From: an uncultured bacterium
GTDB lineage: Bacteria > Pseudomonadota > Gammaproteobacteria > Burkholderiales > Burkholderiaceae_C
Assembly: GCA_903928495.1 (NCBI GenBank)
Contig: CAIYQZ010000076.1
Span: 25,610-89,609 of the forward strand
DNA: 64,000 nucleotides
Direction of reading: 5' to 3'
Shown: in pieces, positions 59,121 to 64,000 of the stretch
Numbering within the stretch: position 1 is the stretch's first letter
Layout: each line of letters opens with the position of its first letter
The notes under the pieces: model-generated
The model's input: the letters and a program-made list of their open reading frames with translations, nothing else
Databases searched by the model: none
What the model was told of the DNA's origin: nothing
Made by a program: the position numbers and the translations under genes

Positions 59121-59597
59121 CTATTTTGAAGTCATGCGTTTCAAGTACTGAGTAAGGCCCGAGCAGGCGTCGTCTAACAAATCCAGCACATGTTCAAAGC
59201 CCGCCTCCCCTCCGTAATACGGGTCGGGCACCACCGTGTCGGTGTGCTGGCAGGCAAACTCCATCAAGCGGCGCACCTTGTGCTGGTGCTGCGGCGGACA
59301 GGCAGCCTGGGTCAACGAGAGGTTGTCCCAGTCCATGACCAGGATGAGGTCCATCTGCTCAAAGTCCTCTTCGGTGATCTGCCGCGCCCGGTGGCCAGAC
59401 AGGTCAATGCCACGCCGCTGCGCATGGGCAGCGCTGCGCACATCGGCTGGCTTGCCGGGGTGGTAGTTGTGCGTGCCTGCCGAAAACACGGCCACGTGTT
59501 GGCCCAACTCGGCCAACTGCACGTGGTGGCGCAGCACGGCTTCTGCGGTGGGGCTTCTGCAGATGTTGCCCATGCAGACAAAGAGCACCTTGTACAA
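59121..59597 (-). CDS. Low-molecular-weight protein-tyrosine phosphatase
   Basis: A 158-residue phosphatase with the active-site loop CMGNICRSPTAEA (Cys-X5-Arg-Ser) at its N-terminus and the general-acid Asp in DPYYGG near the C-terminus. It removes phosphate from tyrosine in regulatory or exopolysaccharide proteins. I choose TTG at 59597, because AAGGAG lies six bases before it, although ATG at 59618 is upstream in the frame. It is the last host gene before the integrated element. Confidence 0.9.
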   Translation of the reverse strand: MYKVLFVCMGNICRSPTAEAVLRHHVQLAELGQHVAVFSAGTHNYHPGKPADVRSAAHAQRRGIDLSGHRARQITEEDFEQMDLILVMDWDNLSLTQAACPPQHQHKVRRLMEFACQHTDTVVPDPYYGGEAGFEHVLDLLDDACSGLTQYLKRMTSK

Positions 59598-59657
59598 GAA
59601 AATCTCCTTATAAAACAAGCCTATCGCGTGCAGCAGCGTGCAGTAAAATGCGGCTAC

Positions 59658-59679
59658 TTTTGGAAAATGTGTCCCAAAA
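59658..59679. promoter_or_regulatory. Inverted repeat before the integrase gene
   Basis: TTTTGG and CCAAAA form a perfect six-base inverted repeat with a ten-base centre, 28 bases before the integrase start. It could be a core integrase-binding or attachment site at the left edge of the element, or a regulatory site. The matching right end lies outside the window. Confidence 0.35.
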
Positions 59680-59706
59680 TTTGCCCAAAAGGAGCCTCAC
59701 TGCACC

Positions 59707-60759
59707 ATGCAAACCGCACCCAAAACCGAGACGGACGTTAAGCGGCTGAAGCCAGTTACTAAAGAGCAATGGTATGGATTCGGGAACGGCCTGTATCTGC
59801 GCCATTCGGCACCGCACCTGCTCACGTGGGTATACCGCACCAAGGCGGGCGGCAAGCAACAAAAGGTCAAGCTTGGTACTCACCCAGCCATGTCGCTAGC
59901 AGCCGCACGGGCAGCGTGCGCAAAGCTGGGGGCAACCGCCCTCCCCGATCAAGTCCGCGCTGAGACCGTCTGCAATGAGTGGTACGACCGAGTCATCGTG
60001 CCAACCTACAAGCAAACAAAGAACGCCTCGGTGTACGTGAACAGGTTCAACAGGTTTTTCGGCCACCGCATGATTGGCAGCTTGACAACCGCCGAGCTCA
60101 CAAACAATTTGATTGACTACGGCAAGCAATACCCGGTCGCAGCCAACCGTTGTCGGTCGTCTTGGGCCTTGATGTTCGGCTACGCAAGGCAGCGCGGGCT
60201 GATCAGTGTGAACCCATTGGCCGAAACGTCTAACGCAGTGGCAGGGGGCACCGAGACAGCGCGGGCCAGAGTCCTAACCGATGAAGAGATCACCTGGGTG
60301 ATGGCTCTGCAAGACGACCACGGAAAGCTCCTGCGGTTCTTGCTCTTGACAGGGCTACGGATCAGCGAAGCCCAAACCGCGAAGGTCGGCCAGTTGGACG
60401 GCGATGTTCTGCACATACCGGAGAACAAAAGCGACCGCCCACACTGGGTAGCCGTGTCGCCACTCGCTCGGGAGCAGCTTGGCGACTATGGCGGGTTCTT
60501 GTTCTTCGCCCGTGGTGTTACCGCTACGCAAGCATGGCTCAAGCGGCAGGATGTTGGCTGGACACCGCACGACTTGCGGCGAACGTTCGCCACTAGACTG
60601 GCAGGTATGCAGGTTGCTCCCCACGTTATCGAAAAGTGTCTTAACCACACGCTTGGCGGGGTGCTGGCAACCTACAACCGACACGACTACGCAGCAGAAC
60701 GCACCGCAGCGACTCTGGCATGGTCGGAAAGTTTGGCGGGCCATGCCAAAGCAAATTGA
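59707..60759 (+). CDS. Tyrosine recombinase (integrase)
   Basis: A 350-residue integrase. The N-terminal arm-binding region (VKRLKPVTKEQWYGFGNGLYLRH) resembles the DUF4102 domain. The catalytic domain has Arg near 218 (TGLRISEA), His-Leu-Arg at 288-291 (HDLRRTFATR), His near 314 (CLNHTLGG) and the Tyr nucleophile near 323 (TYNRHDY). It would catalyse integration and excision of the element. The ribosome-binding GGAG is 12 bases from the ATG, rather far, so expression may be weak. Confidence 0.95.
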   Translation: MQTAPKTETDVKRLKPVTKEQWYGFGNGLYLRHSAPHLLTWVYRTKAGGKQQKVKLGTHPAMSLAAARAACAKLGATALPDQVRAETVCNEWYDRVIVPTYKQTKNASVYVNRFNRFFGHRMIGSLTTAELTNNLIDYGKQYPVAANRCRSSWALMFGYARQRGLISVNPLAETSNAVAGGTETARARVLTDEEITWVMALQDDHGKLLRFLLLTGLRISEAQTAKVGQLDGDVLHIPENKSDRPHWVAVSPLAREQLGDYGGFLFFARGVTATQAWLKRQDVGWTPHDLRRTFATRLAGMQVAPHVIEKCLNHTLGGVLATYNRHDYAAERTAATLAWSESLAGHAKAN

Positions 60760-61069
60760 CCTGTTCAGCAAGGGCGGTCAAGGCTACTTGTCGGAAGAAG
60801 AGTTATTGCGCAACATCACCACGCCAGAGCAGCGCACGGCGGCTCTTCTGGTGTCGGCACAAAAAGGGCTTGCAGGGCGTGCGCAAGCCAAAGCGAAGGC
60901 AGCGACCCAACGCACCGCAAACGACGCAGCCAAGGCCCGTGCAGCCGCACCGCTAGGGCTTGCCGGGGGGCCGTTGCTGGCATGGTTGCAAGCCAACCCG
61001 CCTTTCTGCGATTGGGACGTGAGGCGGCTAAAAAAGGTCGTTGAGCACATCAGCGCTAGCAGCTTTTAA
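60743..61069 (+). CDS. Hypothetical small protein of the integrated element
   Basis: A 108-residue protein starting MPKQIDLFSKGGQGYLSEE. It overlaps the integrase end by 17 bases in another frame. The middle is Ala-, Lys- and Arg-rich (about 45-75, helical) and the end is CDWDVRRLKKVVEHIS. I do not recognise a family. The frame stays open for 88 codons upstream, within the integrase, so the start is judged by the first ATG after the integrase core. Confidence 0.5.
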   Translation: MPKQIDLFSKGGQGYLSEEELLRNITTPEQRTAALLVSAQKGLAGRAQAKAKAATQRTANDAAKARAAAPLGLAGGPLLAWLQANPPFCDWDVRRLKKVVEHISASSF

Positions 61070-61076
61070 AAGCTGC
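61059..61076. other. Perfect 18-base palindrome at the end of the small ORF
   Basis: GCAGCTTTTAAAAGCTGC is perfectly self-complementary and overlaps the stop codon of the previous gene. A loopless palindrome is not a typical terminator, so it may be an operator for the element's small DNA-binding proteins. Confidence 0.5.
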
Positions 61077-61113
61077 ATTGCTGGGCAAGCTGTGCGGCGG
61101 CAAAGTACCGCCC

Positions 61114-61335
61114 ATGCCACAGCCAAACACACCACCCCCACCCTGCTACCCAGCGGAGACATTCGCCGAAGAAGTTGTCGGCGTTCCTTTCCGCACGTTT
61201 GAGCAGCTTGTGTCCGAAGGTCACGGGCCACGCATGTTCTTACTCGGTCGTCGCCGCTACGTAATGTCTTCAGACGGAATCGCGTGGCTTGAACTAATGC
61301 GCGACCGCTTCCCCTACTGCCCCAAGACCGGATGA
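61114..61335 (+). CDS. AlpA/excisionase-like small DNA-binding protein
   Basis: About 73 residues from the ATG at 61114 (MPQPNTPPPPCYP). A TTG at 61078 would add 12. The body TFAEEVVGVPFRTFEQLVSE and RRRYVMSSDGIAWLELM has the MerR-like winged-helix pattern of AlpA and phage excisionases, with a basic GRRRY recognition turn and a closing Trp-Leu. It may control excision with the neighbouring integrase. Similarity is by pattern only. Confidence 0.55.
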   Translation: MPQPNTPPPPCYPAETFAEEVVGVPFRTFEQLVSEGHGPRMFLLGRRRYVMSSDGIAWLELMRDRFPYCPKTG

Positions 61336-61632
61336 ACGCTGGTTCGCTGCGTGCCAAAACAAAAGCACCGCCCGCGCACGGGCCAAGCCCCACGCCAAAC
61401 AGCCACAGCCAACAGGCCACCAGCGGTATTCACGCCAGCAAGGGCATTCCATCCATTTTCGGCGGTAATACTCATTTGGAATTGTGAAGATTATCTGCAT
61501 GGCGGGTAATGAATTCCGTTTGCACAATCATTAAAGCAATAAATAATTATGTCAATTTGGGCTTACAAACCGCCAGCCATGCCTTAAACTAAGCGTGCCG
61601 CAACGGGCAATTTATTTATTAAAGGACACAGC
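61336..61632. other. AT-rich intergenic region of the element
   Basis: No gene is evident. Its second half (about 61460-61625) is much richer in A and T than the host chromosome, and it ends with AAAGGA before the next gene. It probably holds a promoter. No repeat or attachment site was recognised. Confidence 0.4.
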
Positions 61633-62028
61633 ATGGCACAAAAAGATGTAATTGAAATTGGTGGACAATCAATTCCATTAGCTACCTTCGCACAGGAGTA
61701 TCTTGGAACATCGCACGCAACAAACTATTTGCGCAGTCTTGGGCTGGAACTCGGCTACTCGGTTCTCAGTAACCGGAGAATCCAGAACGACAACCCGCCG
61801 TACATAAAAATCTACGACGCTTATCTCTACAAGAAGACCGACCTTGACGCTTGGGCGCAAAGCAACGAAGCCGCCCGCTATTTGGTCAACCCCGAAGATC
61901 GTGAAGTTCGCCTGTTGCAGAACAAAGCAGACAAGTTGCGCGAGCGTGCAGATGCAATGGCCGTCGCTGCCGCTGCTGCAAGGCTGGCCGCTGTGAACGT
62001 TGAAAAAGAAGCCGTTAAAAGTGTTTGA
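61633..62028 (+). CDS. Hypothetical protein with winged-helix-like segment
   Basis: A 131-residue protein starting MAQKDVIEIGGQSIPLA, with AAAGGA eight bases upstream. The middle contains IYDAYLYKKTDLDAWAQS, a segment like the Lys-Asp-Leu-Trp wing of AlpA/MerR-type DNA-binding proteins. The last 50 residues are an Ala-, Arg- and Glu-rich helix that could form a coiled coil. It may regulate the helicase gene that follows. Confidence 0.55.
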   Translation: MAQKDVIEIGGQSIPLATFAQEYLGTSHATNYLRSLGLELGYSVLSNRRIQNDNPPYIKIYDAYLYKKTDLDAWAQSNEAARYLVNPEDREVRLLQNKADKLRERADAMAVAAAAARLAAVNVEKEAVKSV

Positions 62029-62061
62029 GCACCTTTAACGGCCGAACTTTCAATATAGGCT

Positions 62062-62187
62062 ATGGCAAAGCCCACGTTAATTATAACGCGGTTTTGTGCT
62101 ATGGCAAGAAAGGTTAGAAAGAAAGGCCCGCATGAATATGTGGGAACACAAACCAAACCTTTCAATAGATTATGGCAACCAGATTAG
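62062..62187 (+). CDS. Possible small basic peptide upstream of the helicase
   Basis: An ATG at 62062 opens 41 codons. An internal in-frame ATG at 62101 gives 28 codons, MARKVRKKGPHEYVGTQTKP and onward, Lys/Arg-rich. It overlaps the helicase start by 16 bases, so it could couple translation. No family is recognised and no clear ribosome-binding site is seen. Confidence 0.25.
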   Translation: MAKPTLIITRFCAMARKVRKKGPHEYVGTQTKPFNRLWQPD

Positions 62188-63875
62188 GTGGACTTTCACA
62201 ATGGACAGATGCAGAGGATGCAGCAACACGAGCAGATTTTGCATTCGCCCAAGAAGACAACAGCGGCGATTATTTAAACGAATCACACTTACCACTTCTT
62301 GTGCGGTTTGTAAGACAGCGGATTCTTGTTAGCGCACCACGGGACGAAGTGTTGGAAAGCATCACCGCCATTGCAGCGGATCACTTTGCTGAAGGTGTTG
62401 TTGACCATCACGCGATTTTTGATCAAGCCATGGACAGCGTCTTAGAAACAGCCGTTACAGGCGACGGTGCTCGCCCGGTAACGCAAAACGAACGGGATGA
62501 AGAACGTCGGCAGCGTCAGATAGAAATCAACAAAAGCCTGCAAGACAAAGTTGAAGAAGGCGTTGCAGCCATACCGCCAGAAATGAATCTCGATCAGATG
62601 TTGGCCGAGTTGGTGGATGTATCGGATGGTGCGGTGGTGGTGTTGCGGAGTAACCCAGCCGTGGCACTGCCAACCGCCCACATGGCCCGACGCTTCAACA
62701 GCAACCTGATGACACGCATCGTAGTAGGGGCCAACGGCCAGCCTCGCGAGAAAACAGTACCGACGTTTACCGTGTGGGAAACGCACGCTGGCCGTGTTCA
62801 GGTATTTACGCGCACGTTTGCACCGGGACGGCCAGCCATCTGCCGCGACCCGGACGGCCTACCAGCTATCAACTACTGGAAGCCCATACGTCGCAAGGAG
62901 TGTTCAGGGCCGGAGTATGAAGCGCACGTGAGCGCCTTTGTGGGCCACGTTCGCTACATCTTCCAACCGAGTGCCAACCCTACATCGGTGCAACTGGCAG
63001 AGTCCAACGCCGAGGCCGAAAAATTCCTTGACTGGCTTGCCCACATCGAACAGAAACCGGGCCAACTGCCTCACTATGGTTGGGTTCACGTTGCCACCAA
63101 GACAGGTCTTGGGCGCAACTGGATTGCGAGCGTGATTGCTCGTGTTTGGATGGGGTACGTTGCCCCCTCTGTTGACCCACAGGCGCTTCTAAAAAGCGAG
63201 TTCAACGGGAACCTAGCCAACCGACTGATCGCAACCGTGGACGAGATTCGAGTCGGTGGCAACAACAAGTTCGATGGGTTCGAGCACATCAAAACGTTGG
63301 TCACGCAAGACATCCGGATGATTAACCCAAAGTACGGGACGCAGTACAAGCAGTTCAACGCCTGCCGCTGGCTCCTGTTCAGTAATCACCTGGACGCGCT
63401 ACCGTTGAATGAAACCGACCGCCGCTTCCGTGTGGTCAGTACCGGGGTTGACCCACGACCTCCATCGGTGTACGCCAGCCTTTACAACATGCTGGAAGAC
63501 AAATCGTTTGCGGATTCCATCGGGTGGTTTTTGTGTCAGCGCAACATTGCAGACTTCCAACCGGGCGAGCGCCCGCCCATGACAGCCGCCAAGCGCAGCA
63601 TGATCGAGAAGTCCCGGTCGTTTACTACATCGCGGGCGATAGAGATCGTGAACCACTGGCCGTGCGACGTGATTACAAGTAGGGAATTGCTTGAAATCCT
63701 CAGGACAAGCGGCACAGAGACAGGGCTAACACCGGGTATGCGGAGGTCGCTCACGGACGCAGGTATTCACCCGATCGTGGACAGAAAAGAAGAGCCGAAG
63801 AATATGCGGATTGGCCCACTAAACGATAAAGGACACCGGGCGGGCGATAAGGCGTGGTTCATTAGTCGGCCCTGA
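62172..63875 (+). CDS. SF3-type helicase / primase-helicase (DUF5906-like)
   Basis: A 567-residue replication-type protein. The C-terminal half fits phage/plasmid SF3 helicases: a P-loop region VATKTGLGRNW (about 308-317), Walker B LIATVDEIRV (about 352-361) and sensor motif LLFSNHLDALPLNETDRRF (about 400-418). The Walker Lys is Arg and the next Thr/Ser is Asn. The first 150 residues match no primase I recognise. It would replicate the element. No strong ribosome-binding site precedes the ATG. Confidence 0.75.
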   Translation: MATRLGGLSQWTDAEDAATRADFAFAQEDNSGDYLNESHLPLLVRFVRQRILVSAPRDEVLESITAIAADHFAEGVVDHHAIFDQAMDSVLETAVTGDGARPVTQNERDEERRQRQIEINKSLQDKVEEGVAAIPPEMNLDQMLAELVDVSDGAVVVLRSNPAVALPTAHMARRFNSNLMTRIVVGANGQPREKTVPTFTVWETHAGRVQVFTRTFAPGRPAICRDPDGLPAINYWKPIRRKECSGPEYEAHVSAFVGHVRYIFQPSANPTSVQLAESNAEAEKFLDWLAHIEQKPGQLPHYGWVHVATKTGLGRNWIASVIARVWMGYVAPSVDPQALLKSEFNGNLANRLIATVDEIRVGGNNKFDGFEHIKTLVTQDIRMINPKYGTQYKQFNACRWLLFSNHLDALPLNETDRRFRVVSTGVDPRPPSVYASLYNMLEDKSFADSIGWFLCQRNIADFQPGERPPMTAAKRSMIEKSRSFTTSRAIEIVNHWPCDVITSRELLEILRTSGTETGLTPGMRRSLTDAGIHPIVDRKEEPKNMRIGPLNDKGHRAGDKAWFISRP

Positions 63876-63976
63876 TTTATTCATAAATCATTGATTCATA
63901 ACGATATTTCGGCTGATTCCGGTAAAATATCTCTCAGATTATTGGTGTATTCAAGCTGATTTCTGGGAGTTTGCGC
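63876..63976 (+). promoter_or_regulatory. AT-rich region and ribosome-binding site before the next element gene
   Basis: Two ATTCATAA repeats lie 14 bases apart just after the helicase stop, then TAAAAT as a possible -10 box and GGGAG (63965-63969) seven bases before an ATG. This is a likely promoter and start for a gene that continues past the window. Confidence 0.45.
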
Positions 63977-64000
63977 ATGTTCGCTTGCCCTGCCACCGAA
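63977..64000 (+). CDS. Start of an unidentified gene (cut by the window edge)
   Basis: Eight codons from ATG read MFACPATE, with a strong GGGAG ribosome-binding site. The fragment is too short to identify. It shows that the element continues to the right. Confidence 0.45.

Noticed and set aside
59619-59660. Ninth copy of the interspersed repeat before the integrase
   Set aside because: Only short blocks look similar (AAAACAAGCCTA), and the rest does not align, so it is left out.

Overview
The window is high-GC chromosomal DNA from a betaproteobacterium of the order Burkholderiales. It most resembles the family Comamonadaceae, judged from the box benzoyl-CoA cluster, the gentisate genes, the yhbY/rlmE/ftsH/folP/glmM and isc gene orders, and the codon use. 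The genus cannot be fixed from sequence alone. About 40 kb is aromatic catabolism, 19 kb is housekeeping DNA, and the right end is the start of an integrated element.

Left part (1-9.4 kb). A partial metallo-beta-lactamase-fold gene runs off the left edge. It is followed by a yefM-yoeB toxin-antitoxin pair, an IclR regulator, a TerC/TerB pair, a GNAT acetyltransferase and a MarR regulator. The MarR gene is divergent from a four-gene operon taking 3-hydroxybenzoate through gentisate, maleylpyruvate and fumarylpyruvate to pyruvate and fumarate. Decayed copies of the iclR and marR 3' ends lie either side of the TerC/TerB genes, a scar of past rearrangement.

Central part I (9.4-24.8 kb). This is a complete aerobic benzoyl-CoA (box) regulon. 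BoxR lies between the minus-strand operon (boxC, boxB, boxA, hydratase, hydroxyacyl-CoA dehydrogenase, MaoC protein, thiolase, oxidoreductase) and the plus-strand operon (DUF4863 protein, boxD, benzoate-CoA ligase, alpha/beta hydrolase). The boxC promoter contains TGCA-N6-TGCA straddling its -10 box, and TGCA boxes are dense around it. The ring is activated to benzoyl-CoA, epoxidised, cleaved, oxidised and passed by beta-oxidation to succinyl-CoA and acetyl-CoA.

Central part II (24.8-39.5 kb). A MarR regulator, a CHASE-GGDEF diguanylate cyclase and an orphan type IV pilin are followed by a long minus-strand operon. It holds an acyl-CoA hydratase, a feruloyl-CoA-synthase-like ligase, a thiolase, an SDR, a thioesterase, a branched-chain-type ABC importer (with fused permease and ATPase) and an acyl-CoA dehydrogenase. 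I infer uptake and beta-oxidative side-chain shortening of a phenylpropanoid-type acid. The products would be benzoyl-CoA or hydroxybenzoate, which the two neighbouring ring pathways consume.

Housekeeping part (39.7-59.6 kb). It holds a hemerythrin-like protein, tRNA-Arg, tRNA-Pro, a GNAT protein, glmM, folP, ftsH, rlmE, yhbY, prlC, a secreted glutaredoxin-like protein, rpiA, pyrD, an FAD oxidoreductase, tRNA-Val, dnaQ, the isc operon (iscR, iscS, iscU, iscA, hscB, hscA, fdx) and a low-molecular-weight tyrosine phosphatase.

Right end (59.7-64 kb). A tyrosine integrase, small helix-turn-helix-like proteins and an SF3-type helicase with a non-standard Walker A begin a lower-GC integrated element that continues past the window.

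Across the window an undescribed-looking interspersed repeat of about 52 bp occurs at least seven times. It usually fills the gap between two genes exactly, and once lies in frame inside hscA.
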